A stretch of 64,000 nucleotides of DNA, from the NCBI GenBank assembly GCA_002118135.1, contig BDIU01000428.1, positions 49,661-113,660 of the forward strand. Direction: 5' to 3'. Shown here in pieces: positions 24,401 through 35,900 of this stretch (positions are counted from its first letter, which is position 1; every line of letters begins with the position of its first letter). The notes under the pieces are model-generated. The model saw only the letters and a list, made by a program, of their open reading frames with translations. It was not told where the DNA came from and searched no databases. Source of the stretch: Trebouxia sp. TZW2008. Lineage: Eukaryota; Chlorophyta; Trebouxiophyceae; Trebouxiales; Trebouxiaceae. A program made the translations under genes and the position numbers.

Positions 24401-27400
24401 ACAATTCCCTGTTCCTGGCTGGCAATGATGCCACGCCCACCGCTAGCCAGGCATCAGATTCTGCCCATGGCACAACCTATGTTGGCGTCAAGGCGCAGTG
24501 CAGGACCTACTGCAAGCAGGTATGTCGATAGCCTTGTTACCTGTGAGGCAAACTACAAGGAAAACTTCATTGCTGCACTTTGCAGTCAAGCCTGTCACAG
24601 TTGTGATGTCATGGTGTATACTTGAATCAAGCTGCTTGACACAGCTGACAGCACAGACATGATGCACTTGCATGGCGTACACATTCTCGTCACAAGCATC
24701 CACGTTCAGCAAAGCTCTCAACTCCATCCCACTTTATGTCTCTGTAACAGGCATCCTGACTGAGGCATGCCATGCCTTGTGACTCTTGCAGCAATCTCAG
24801 CACAGCAGAACTGGGTTTCCAGCAGTGCATGCAGTTGCATTGCGTACATGACAGCAACTCACCTAATTGCATTGCATATGGACTCCCAGTTGAAAGGCAT
24901 ATGATCAAGGCATGCCATGCGCTGGGACTCTGCAGGTGATCTCAGCAGAGCTAAACCGGGTGGTTGTGGAGCTGCTGCAGCAGCTGCTGTTCTGGCAGGA
25001 GCGGCAGAAGGCGCAGGATCCCTTGAAGGCTGCCAAGAAGAAGCGGCTTGTCTCTGGCCTAAGGTGACAGCTCTCACACCTGCCTGTCCGTCATGTGATT
25101 GCTGATGGCAGCTGATTGCTGATGGCAGCAGATTGCTGGCAAACAAAACAAGGCACAGCTGTTCCGTGGCAGACTTGCATGATGCTATTGCTGTGCGCAC
25201 CAAGCACGGTCACCAGCGCAGAAAAGTACGGCGAAAGCAGCCTCAGCAGACATCAAGCTTTAGGTGAACCCATGTGCTGCCTACTGATAGGGAGGTGGCC
25301 AAAGATGTGAAGCTGTGCAAGGCCAAAACAGTGGTGGTGGCGGCCAACATTGAGCAGATTGAGAGCAAAGGCGGCCTAGACAACTTACTGAGCAGCATCC
25401 TGCTTGAACACAGTTACTGTTTGTCCTATGTTGTGTGTTGTCAATCTTAGGGAGGTGGCGAAGGCTGTGAAGCTGCGCAAGGCCAAGACAGTGGTGGTAG
25501 CACCCAACATAGAGCAGATTGAGAGCGAGGGAGGTCTAGATGATTTGCTGGGCAGCATCTTGAAGCAGGCTGAGGAGTTTGGCCTGCCAGTCGTGTTTGC
25601 CCTCAGCAGGAAGAAGATGGGACAGGTCTGAATCCTGCTCTCTTGCCTCATGTACCGTGCTGCGGCTTCCAGCTCCGCTGCTCTTTCATTGTCTTGATCT
25701 GATTAAAGCCTGTGGCAGCGTCGCTACTGCACAAAAATATGCTTTCTCTTCTGCTGTTGTTTTGCTCTAGCGGTGTTTAGTGAGGCACATCAGTTGTATG
25801 TAAGCTGGTGACCTTCAGTGTTGTGCAAAGTTGTCTTCAGTTTTTCCCATGTAGAGCGGAGAATTATGTTCATCCTGCACAGTCGTGTCACTGCAGAGAG
25901 CACACTTGTTCTAATCCTGCAGGTGTTTGGCTGTCGGAAGAAGATGAGTGCTATTGCAATCTTGGACTATGGTGGCGCCAATGAGCTGTTCAACCAGATG
26001 AGTGTGCTGGCCAAAAAGGGCCGTGCAGACTACCTGCTGTACTACAATGAGGATGAGGCCAATGACAACTCAGATATTGATGCTGTGGTAAGCCACTGAC
26101 TGTTCAGCTTGACTGAGAGGTGCATGATCAATGGAGCAGATGCCAGCGAGCTGTTTGCTGGCTGTATGCCGCGCTTGGCTGAACAATGCTGCATGTGTAA
26201 CTGATTGGTGGGGCTGTTTGCATAGCTCTAGCAGGATTTGTTCTGAAGCTGAGGAAGCGTTCCTTGTGTTCAGGCACATCATGTGTTGGCTCATGTTTTT
26301 GGCCAGCGGCCTTGCCCTGATCATTTGCCAGCTTTGACCTGACCTCCTGCTCCTTCTAGAAATTGTTTCGCTGGCATTCTCCCGTCACTCATTTCAAGTG
26401 CGACTGATGTCCAACATGTGGGTGTGCAGGCTTTGACGAGGTCAGACTCAGACAGCAGCGACAACTACGCTCCAGACGGCCCACCACCCACGCTATACCG
26501 GTTACGCGCTGACGGTCGTAAAGTCCCCATCACAGAGGGTCATGGGATGGAGCTAGCTCGGCGGAAAGGACTCATTCAGGAAGTTGTAGTGTCGCCTAAA
26601 CGGAGTGCTCAGTCATCAGCAGATCCTGCCTCAGCGTTTGGCGCTCAACTGTCTCAGCCTGAGACAGTTGTTCTGCACTCAATTGAGCTGCCTCAGGTGC
26701 AGCTGGGTGACCGGGAAATGGTTGACTCACCGCCAGAAAAGGCGGGAGAGCACCCTCAGAATGCTGGGAACCTTGGCGCGCAGTCACACCCTTCCTTGCC
26801 GCCCTTTCAGCGGCAGAGGGAACATACTGCCACCAACTCTCTCATCACTGAGTGCGGTTTGGAGCCTCGGTCACACTCTGAGAGCGTTCTGCCGAGTGCA
26901 CGAGCCTCTCCAGAGCAAAATGGCGCCAAGCAGAGCCCAATGAGTCAGCACGGCTTGGCGCCAGAGTTTAGTCAGACACATGAGATGCCGGGGAGCAGAT
27001 CAGGCTCAGGTTCTGCAGCAGCTGCTTCACAGCAGCCTGCGTACTCAGCCTACTGGGCCCTTACTCATGGCAGTGCGCCATTGCCTAATCAAGGTGTGCC
27101 GTTGGCGCCACAGGGCATCAGGCCGTTTTTGCCACCAAACTTGGGCAATGCCAACCTGCTGGGGCTGGCGCCAGGAGCAGCTTTTGCTCAGCCTGGATAC
27201 GCCGCGATGCACGAAGCCATGAGACAGGTACAGTACTCTCTCAATATAACGACTACATTGCTTACCTGGAACAATGTCTTTACAGCAAATTGTCCTCACT
27301 CAAAAGATTCACTGTAGTCAGAATGCAGCGCTTGGTGCCCAGTTGCGTTGTCCTTACATCGAGAACGTCTTTACATCGAGTGTCTTTACATCAAGAGTTT

Positions 27401-28621
27401 ACTGTACACATAAACTTGTAGACCAAAGACAGTTCGGCACTCCTATAAGCCATTGGTACTGTGTTTCATGCTGTACCACATGTGCGCTTTACACATGTGT
27501 ACACATGCGTACTGTTCACATTTGCACTCAGTTTGGATAGTACGCATGCAGGTTCTCAAGAACGCTGCTGCTTGAAGCTTTTGGTACATTGCTGGGTGGC
27601 AGTAGCCAATGCATGAAGTTTCAGATCAATTGTTTGCTATTTTTGACATTGTGTTTGGCTTATGTAGGCTTCTTTGCCACAGTTGCCAAACAGCATACCA
27701 GGCTTTGGCGCCAGATCTCAGCCAGGGCCCGTGTTTCCGGCCCCTTTTCAGCGCGCTGACCCCAGGACGTCAGTCAATGGCATGCCAGCTGGACAGCAGT
27801 TCCCGCCCAATCAGCCCAGGAGTGCAGTCGGCATGACACAGTTTGGCGGGAACAGGCTTCCCAGCCAGGATTTGATGGGAGGCCTGGGGGGTTTCTCTGG
27901 CAATGCAGGGCCTCCCCGCCAGCCTGGCCTTCCCAGTGCCCTGGGTCCTGCCGACAGCCGTCAGGACAGCTGGCATGGTCTGGGCGGGAAAGCTGCAGCA
28001 GCTCCCGCCTCGCCTATGGGTTACAGCGCCTACCAAAACCGTGATCCATGTAGGTCCTCAATTAATCCTCTTTCCATATGTTTGTGAGAGCTCTCATGCA
28101 CAGCCAGAAAATATATTTGATCGCTGGTCACACATGCATGTTTGTGCTGCTTTCAAGAATTTGCCTTACCTACAAGCTGGGCTTCAGAGAGTGGTTGCTT
28201 TCCTGTGCTGCGTCTCACCTGCTTGCCAACAAGCGAGCTTTTGGCTGATCATGCAGATGCAGCGCATGGATCTCCTGGTGCCTATCCTGGCCAGCAAGCC
28301 CGGGCACCCCAACAGCAGACCCCCACCCCTCACCCCCAAGCCTGGCAGCAGCAGCAGCAGCATCAGCAGGGGTGGCCACCGCAAGCCCACCCCTCAAGCC
28401 AGTATTCAGCACCAGCTGGTGGCATGCATCAGTCGTACCACCAGTCACAGATGCAGCTGCAACAGCAGCCACAGCATTCTCAGCATCAGCCAGAGCAGCC
28501 TTACCATCAATCACAGCAGTCTTATCATCAGTCGCAACAGCAGCAGCAACAACAAGGATTGCAAGGCATGTCACACCAGCTGAATGCGCATGCTCAGGAG
28601 TGGAAACCACGCTGGGCATGA
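18421..28621 (+). CDS. SECISBP2-like: SECIS-binding protein 2-like selenoprotein synthesis factor with two zinc fingers
   Basis: SBP2 binds the SECIS hairpin of selenoprotein mRNAs and brings the Sec-tRNA elongation factor to the ribosome. Fourteen exons join in phase: 18421-19099, 19776-20032, 20291-20500, 20737-20891, 21310-21533, 22315-23480, 23849-24010, 24298-24519, 24936-25063, 25451-25625, 25923-26087, 26430-27227, 27668-28049 and 28257-28621, giving about 1695 aa. A C2H2 finger (C-x2-C-x12-H-x4-H) is near 230-252 and a matrin/U1-type finger near 950-972. The SBP2 core with L7Ae fold spans ~1026-1181: FWQERQKAQDPLKAAKKKR, SGLREVAKAVKL, NIEQIESEGGLDDLL, ILDYGGANELFNQM. Low-complexity Pro/Gln tails follow. 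The protein ends with LNAHAQEWKP, a PAM2-like motif. Much longer than animal SBP2 (~850 aa). Confidence 0.88.
21173..21364 (+). repeat. Duplicated SBP2-like exon 5 start, phase-incompatible copies
   Basis: The segment GCATGTGGCAGATGCTGAGG... with its acceptor occurs at 21173 and again at 21310 (137-bp offset). Both enter in phase 2. The first has a donor (AAG/GTATGG, 21227) that leaves phase 0, so the two cannot be joined to each other in frame. The second reads on to a donor at 21533. Confidence 0.8.
22141..22330 (+). repeat. Duplicated acceptor of SBP2-like exon 6
   Basis: The words TGTCTCAATG...CACAG/GTRCTGYTGCTGC occur with acceptors at 22200 and 22314 (114-bp offset). Only the second opens the long exon 6. 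Confidence 0.6.
24755..24970 (+). repeat. Duplicated acceptor of SBP2-like exon 9
   Basis: GGCATGCCATGC...GACTCT.GCAG..ATCTCAGCA.AGC is present with acceptors at 24791 and 24935 (144-bp offset). The second is the exon that fits the SBP2 family. Confidence 0.7.
25291..25400 (+). repeat. Truncated duplicate of the SBP2-core exon 10
   Basis: A copy 160 bp upstream of exon 25451-25625 uses the same TAG/GGAGGTGGC acceptor and encodes NIEQIESKGGLDNLLSSIL. It then loses similarity, has no donor and reaches a stop before the real exon. Confidence 0.85.
27229..27406 (-). mobile_element. TACAGT-TIR MITE, copy B, at a splice donor
   Basis: It starts TACAGTACTCTCTC and ends GAGTTTACTGTA, in the opposite orientation to copies A, C, D and F. 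The first TA lies inside the donor of SBP2-like exon 12 (CAG/GTACAG), so the donor is the element end. Confidence 0.85.
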
Positions 28622-29935
28622 TGATGACGGCCACAACTGTGGCCACTGCCAGGCAGTGGCTGCTGGACCTTGATCACTATACACTTTTGCTTTCATCTGC
28701 TAGAGCCAGAGCATTACTGACCCTGTTCCTGAGCTGCCATGCTTGTGCTACCGACGGTGCATCATAACTGTCACAACAGTCACAGCTGATAGACCCAAAT
28801 CATGCTCACTTCTTGGATCCACGTCTTTTCTCACCTTGTGACGATGATGGGCAATGCAGCACAGATTGTTCGCTAGGCAGCTCTGAAGCTTTTTGGTCAT
28901 CCTGTACGGCTTTTCTTCTCTTCATTTCGAGGCCAAGCACTGTTTTGAGGGTAGCCAGATTCAGCTTGTTGCCTGGGAATGCTGGGCATTTGTTGGGTCA
29001 AATCATGACATATCATATGTCAACAGGCCCAGGTGGAAGTGCAATGTTTGTCTTTTGGGTAGTTTTCAGCTTGATCTGCTTGCTGCATTGCAGACGTTCT
29101 GAATCAAGTGTTGTCTGCTAGACAGGAGCTTGCAAGGTACACATGAAGGCGTGCCTTGCAAATGTGCTCATTGGTCCTGGATCTTGCGTGTATGTACTGG
29201 ACCTTGCCTTGTCAAAACACCAGCCGTTGCACCAGTCATATTAATTGTGCAAGGCGTATGTGTGCACCTCGAGACCATCATGGGAAGACATTTGCTGCAT
29301 GCATTGTTGTCTGCCTGTATGCAGAAACAGTGTGAAAATCTTCATTAAGATTGTAACATTGAAATTCATTGACTGCGAACAAGTTGTCCACATGATGTCA
29401 AAGCCGGCTTTGTCTGCCGTATGCAAGTATGGCTGCATGCTAAAGTGTATTGTTGACAATGTCACAGCGCAGTGTCAACTTGATGCACGGATCTGTCATG
29501 CTATGCACTCTGCATCGGTGCAGGACCGATGTTCCAAGAATTTGCATTGCTGCAAAGTTGTTGCTGCATCTAATTGCTATGCCGTCCTCGTGTAAAACAT
29601 GCAGGGTCGGTATGTGCTAGATACTGTGACTGCTTGTTCAAATGCTAGAAGGCTGTGTGCTGTGCACAAGGCATCGCAAGCAATAGGAGCAAAGTTTTGT
29701 GACAGTTACGCGTGCCACAGCCTTGCAAATGCTTGCAACACACTGAGAAGCATCATCCTAGCTGATGCAGCCATCCTGCAATGCTGAAGTCAGGTGAGAG
29801 ATCATACTTGTACTGACGACTACCTTTGCTCATGCACATTTTCAGCAAAAGCATGACAACAACAGAAGTCAGCGCAATTTGATATTGCTAGCATCAACAT
29901 CAACACGCTACTGAGTCTGCTAGCGCGCTTCTGTC
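28622..29935. other. Convergent 3' intergenic region
   Basis: It lies between the stops of the SBP2-like gene (plus) and the PWWP-ARID gene (minus). No supported reading frame. A TGTAA word, the green-algal poly(A) signal type, occurs on the plus strand near 29350. Confidence 0.5.
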
Positions 29936-32900
29936 TCATTGAGTCGAAGCAAGCTGGCCTAAGAGTGCCATGATGTTGTTGCTGATATCTGGTGCACTGC
30001 CACCGCCATCATCACCCGCAAGCACAGGAGCAGCGTCTTGCGCATCTGCTGTTCCAGATCCAACAGTCTCTGCATTGTTAGCAGCAGAATTCCTGACCAC
30101 ATCACCATCCACAGTTGACACAGCAGCAGGAGCAGTCAGTGATCCAAGTGTTGCCTGCAAACCCGCCAAGGGATTCTGCATGCCAGCATTGCGCAGAAGG
30201 GCTAGGACATCTGTCACAGCAGGAGCTGCACTGGCATCATCAGCTTCTGCTGCTGCTGCTGGTACAGCTGCTGCTGCCTGTGGAGATCCAAGATGACGCA
30301 CACTCTCAAGGCCATTAATCGCAGATGCATCATCAGGCCTAAGACCCTGACTCAATGCTTGCAGAGGTGGAGCAGCTGCTGACGCAGGTGCTGCAGCAGG
30401 TGCCGGTCCAGCTGCTGGCCTGACTAAGCTGCTGGGGCGGTTGGCAGCTGAGGAGCGCGGGTCCTGAGGTCCGGCTGAGGAAGGGGATCTGGGATCCTGG
30501 GGTTGGGCAGGGGAATGAAGGGGGCGCTGCATTGGATAGCCCTGAGGCCTTGCCAGCCCTGCACAACAAGCAATCAATGCAGCCCACAAGCATTTCGGCA
30601 ATGATCAGGCATCAGTAATTGCTGCTACGCAAGAAGATGAATCAGTCGGACATTGCAGCTGTAAGGGTCTCTCCTGTAGCTCACTGAGGCTAAAACAGTA
30701 GCAGTTGCCAGCACAAATTTTTGAAAACAAGACCTTTGCTTGAGCATGGTGACTGCTGCCACGCACAGCAATTGAGAGTGGTGCAGCGTCTGCATGCACA
30801 GAACCAGCAGAACTTGACAGCATGAGAGCTGACATGTTTCATACAGGTTTCCTGTCCAAAACTGATGCTTTAGCAGATGATGAGAGACGCCGCCTGACAG
30901 TATTATTGAATACCTGACATGTGACTTGGTGGCGGTAGCCCACCCATTGGAGGCCCCCACTGATGGCTGGCAGAGGGGTACCCTCCTACAAAGGGGGGTA
31001 GCCCCCCAGGGGGAGGCAGACCCCCAGCTGGGGGTAGCCCACCCCGAGAGGGTGGAGGTGGGGGCCTGTATAGAGCTGCTGCACTTGGGCCTGTGCCTGC
31101 AGTCATGTCATCATCGTTGGTCGTGCTATTGTTGTCATTACTGTTTCCAAATTTCGCACATAACACACTTGTGACTGTTGTCAAATTGATGATGGCTGTC
31201 AGCAATGATGGCTATCATTCACAACAAGGTCATTGTCAAGATGACATTTGGCATCATGATTGCTGCAATCAAGATGAATGCTGTGTGTTGCTTGTTCACC
31301 ACAAAGCCATTTGCATCCTTGAACTAAATACGTATGGATTGACAGTTCCTGGACATCAGCCTCAGACACTTCCCTTGAATGGTGGTCAACAGCTCAAAAG
31401 CTTATATATATTTCATATATGTTATTATATATGAAGGCCCTTGAAACTGTTCAGGCAGCTGTCACTGCTCAGGCAGCTGCATCTGCATTCAGTCACAGGG
31501 GCCCATGCAGAGCTTCTGCCTTGTTCAGAACCCCATCAGGGAGCAGTTTGAAGCTAACGTTCACCAATCGTACGCAGTTTGGCTTGTGGCCTTGCAACAA
31601 CAAGTGCAAGCACTTGTGTGCCTTATCTGAAAAGTTCCAGTGAGACTGAAGTTGTGTGCAGCTGTCTTGTTGAACTTGATCTACCTTTGGCTTCCCTGAG
31701 CCAAATGTGTAATAGCTGCTTCTTGATACGGAGCAAACTAGGTCAAGATCAGATTGATCAGACAGATCACCCAGCAGTGCAGTCTATCCTTGCCTGAGTG
31801 TCTAAGCTGTGCTGTTTGCCGCTGCTGCTCACAAGAGGCACAGCGCATGCAGCTCAGGACCACAAATATGGCAGACACAGAATTGAGCACACACCACATG
31901 GCTTATCACATTGCACACAAGGACCAAGGGAAAGTCAGCAGACTATAGCAGACGATGAGACGAAAGAACCAGCATTTACAAAACAGCGTCAAGTCTGCTG
32001 TCACAGTATCCAATTGCATCAGCATACCAGCAAAACCTGCAACTGGTCTAAATGCAGACTTGGCTCTAGCATCTATCCGTGGGTCAGCTCTAGGGTCAGC
32101 TCTGGGGTCCGAGGGCATGCCAAATTGTGCTGCAGGGAGGACTGAAGCAAGTCCTCCCACAGCTCCAGGGTACTGCCCAATTTGGCTAGACCCTAAGGCA
32201 GCTGCCAGTTCTGCTGACCCTGACTGGCTGGAGGGAGGGCCAATTTGGGCGGCTGCTGTAGGGTTTGCAGACCTGGCACCCCGCCTGGGATCCATGGGCT
32301 CAGCACGTCTAGGGTCTACTGGCTGTGGCAAATTAGGCAGTGAATACGCTGGCTGAGCTGGAGTAGAATTGGAATTTGTAGGTGGAATATAGGCAGCAGG
32401 TTTTGCCAGCATAGCAGCACTTGATATCTGACCAGATCCTGGGAAAGGCGCACCAAGTCTTTTTGGTTTGATGTTACCGTGAGGTACAAGCAGAGCCACA
32501 TTTGTCACAGATCCCTGCAATACAAGAACAGCGACATGATGCCATATAACCTGCAAATTGCTGATTGTCTGCACTTGCAACCCATACAGCATGGTTGCAA
32601 ATGGATGCTCCATTTTTGACTTCTCGCAAAAGGGTCATGAAAATGGCTGGACATAAGTGCATGAAATGCAGCTTTGAAGTGTTGCTCTTGGAATGACAGG
32701 CATGACAAGATCTGGTGATGTGACATATTGTTGAAATTGACAGTTGCATGTGCAACTGTCATGAAATGCTTTTACAGTTGATTGATATTACCAACAGATT
32801 GATATTACCAACAGATTTTGCCTACAGCATGCTGGCTTGAGGACTGTCAACGGCTTCCAGATCACGTGCTCATACAGCATGTCAAGCATCCCAGATTTGA

Positions 32901-35900
32901 GTTCTGGTCGACAATTTGATGAACCCTGACACTGCTCACAGCATACTGGGTCGAGAGCATACCTCAGACATGTTGAGCAGAGAAGCAGCTCTGCGTTGCA
33001 AGGTGTCATAAGCTTTCCTTGCGTCCTCTTCAAACTTGAAGCGAGCATACACCAGAGACTTGGTTCTATCCATCCATATGTCGCTGTCATAGTCTATTGC
33101 GCCAAAGCGGGTCATAATGTTGGAGATGACAGCCTTTGTGGGAAGGGGATAGTTCTCTAGGAATTGGAGAACAATCAGCCTGTGTGCGTCTGGGTCCGGC
33201 TGCACGCACAAAACACAAATTGTTTGTGTGGGCCTCAAAGACACTTCACGGAGCTGGCAGATGCCTTTGCCTGGCTGAATCGAGTTGATGTAAAGCTGAC
33301 ACCAACCGCTCACAGGTGCAGTTTGGAGGTGATTCTCCCCACATGGTCCAAGCAGTGGGGACAATTCAAACTTGTGCAACCAAGCTGTCCTGACCAGAAA
33401 TAATACACAATGCTAATACGGGTGGTAACATAGCTTCAAGGATCAGCACTGACTACAACAATGTCAGTTTAAAGCATAGCTGTCAGGTGTGCACGACTGA
33501 GCACGATCATGTACTAATAAGCTGCTCCTGCTTTTTGGCGTTAAAAACACAAGCAGAATATGGCACACCTTGAATGCCTCTTTCTTTGGTTCTGACGCCA
33601 AAAGCTCATCCATCCTGCCTTGCCAACCTTGGTCCTTGGATCTTGCCTGCTGCAGCACAAGCATGCTATCAATGCAATGTCAATAAGTGCTGTCAGCAAC
33701 ATGGGTTGTTTGCGCTATGTTACGGGAGTCAGGCCTCAAGTTCTCTGTATTTTGAAAACATGTGCACAGCAAATCCCAGTGGTAGCAAGAGCAATGCAAT
33801 CGAGTAGTATTTGGTGCAGCAGGGAGGCCGCGAGAATTACCATGAAATGACAAAGAGCAGATGATACCTCAGCAGTATGTTGGCATAAATCAATGTCATC
33901 AGCAATATGACCTGATGCAGGTCAGCAAGCTCATCAAGGAAGGCTTGAGATCTTGGTATGGACTGAGAACGAGCACATGATACCTCAGCAGAGGAGGTAC
34001 GGGCAAGCATCTGTTGGCGCTGCCTATCACGCCGCTCTTGGTGAGCCCTTAAGGACTGCTCTTCAGTACGGCCTGGCTTGGCTGCCATGGCTCGTGAGTC
34101 CACTGACTGCCTCCTGCCCTTAGGTGTGTCTGCAGCAGTCATGAATGTCAATTGACACTGTTGCACTGTTGATGGCATTGAATGAACCTGAAAGAGACAG
34201 TGGAGCTGACCAAATACTGCTCTTCAAAGCAGTTTTGGCTTGGCTGCCATAGGATCCAGTGATTGCCTCCTGCCCCTTGGAGTATCTGCAGCATTAATGT
34301 GGCACAGTCAGGACAGACTTCACTTCATGGCTCAAGTCAAAACCAGACAGGAGTGCTGACTGACTGTTGTTCTTCGGCTTGGCAGCCATGGTCTGTGCTT
34401 TCACCAATTGCCTGTCGCCCTATGGAGCGTCTGCAGCAATCACATGATTCTCTCTGCACCTTTGATGAAGACAGGATACTGTCTGTTGACCCCCCTGTAG
34501 GGTCCCAAGGACAGAAAATGTGATTGATTGATTGATTGATTAATTTGTTGGTTGATTGGTTGGTTGGTTGATTGATTGATTGATTGATTGATTGAATGAA
34601 TGAATGAATTGAGTATCTGGCACTGCTGCTATGACATGTAAGCTCTGGCGCTCTATGTCACAAGCCCAAAACAAGGAAGTATGCGTGTAGACCTACATGT
34701 GATGATTGCACAACATTTGTGTCTCCTATACAGCAACCCACCCAAATGCTTTGTGATGAGTGTAAGTGGATGCTGTAATGACCACATGTGACCATACAAC
34801 CTATGTCCTTGGCAGACTAGAACCTGTCCAGATGTGACTTTGAAAGACAGACCTCCTTGGCTGGGCTCCTTCTTGAGTTCACTGAAGACATCAATTTCTT
34901 CTGGAACCAACTCCGGCAGCTCCTCCCTCTCTTTCTGTCTACTGCCTCTGCTACCCTGCTCCCCATCCTGCTGCCGCTGCAGCTTCCTCTTCACAACCTT
35001 GCTGTCACGCCGCGCCTCTGAATGCAGCTTCTTCAGCTTGATGGCATTTGCAGCTGCCGCCAAGCGCTTGGTGTCTTCTTCTGCATCAGATCACACAAGA
35101 TCATGCAGCAAACTCAACAAAATCGTTGTTCAAGCCACAACAGTGATGCAACGACCTTGCTGTCACGCCTTGTCTCTGAATGCAGCTTCTTCAACTTGAT
35201 GGCATTTGCAGCGGTTGCTAGGCGCTTGTTGTCTTCCTCTGCATCAAAACATGGCGCTGTGGAAAACCAGACTCAAAAAGACTTGAAAGGAGGCTCAAAC
35301 AGAAGCAGCTTCGTCTGCAGGACTTTGCAGTCATGTCGAGCCTGTGAATGCAGTTTCTTCAGCTTGATGGCATTGGCAGCTGCCACCAAGCGCTGGTTGT
35401 CTTCTTCTGCATCAACAGCACCAAGACTGTGTACAATCTACTTCTGACATGTGCTCAAGCTGCATTGTTGTGCATATGAGTGCACCTTCTTCAGCTTGAT
35501 GGCGCTGGCAGCTGCTGCTAGGCGCTTGTTGTCTTCTTCTGCATCAAGTCACAGCCCTGTTAGAAGCTTGAAGCTTGATCAACACCAGACAAGACTTTGT
35601 CTGCTGTCTGCCGTGCCTCCGAGTGTAGCCTTTTCAACTTCATGGTATTTGCAGCTGCTAGGCACTTGCTGTTCTCTTCTACATGAAGTGGCGCAACTGA
35701 TGCAGAAGAGGACTGGATTGTGTCCCAACAGAACGGATGTAGAGGATGTGCTCATACAGGCAGAACAGGATGAGACACCTATGAACAGAGCTGACACAAA
35801 AGAACACTCAAGCAGATCAAAACATCAGATGAAAACGGAAATGAGGGAACAGCAGCTGATCCAGAGGAGGCCTCTGGCAGATGCAGAACAAAAAACCACA

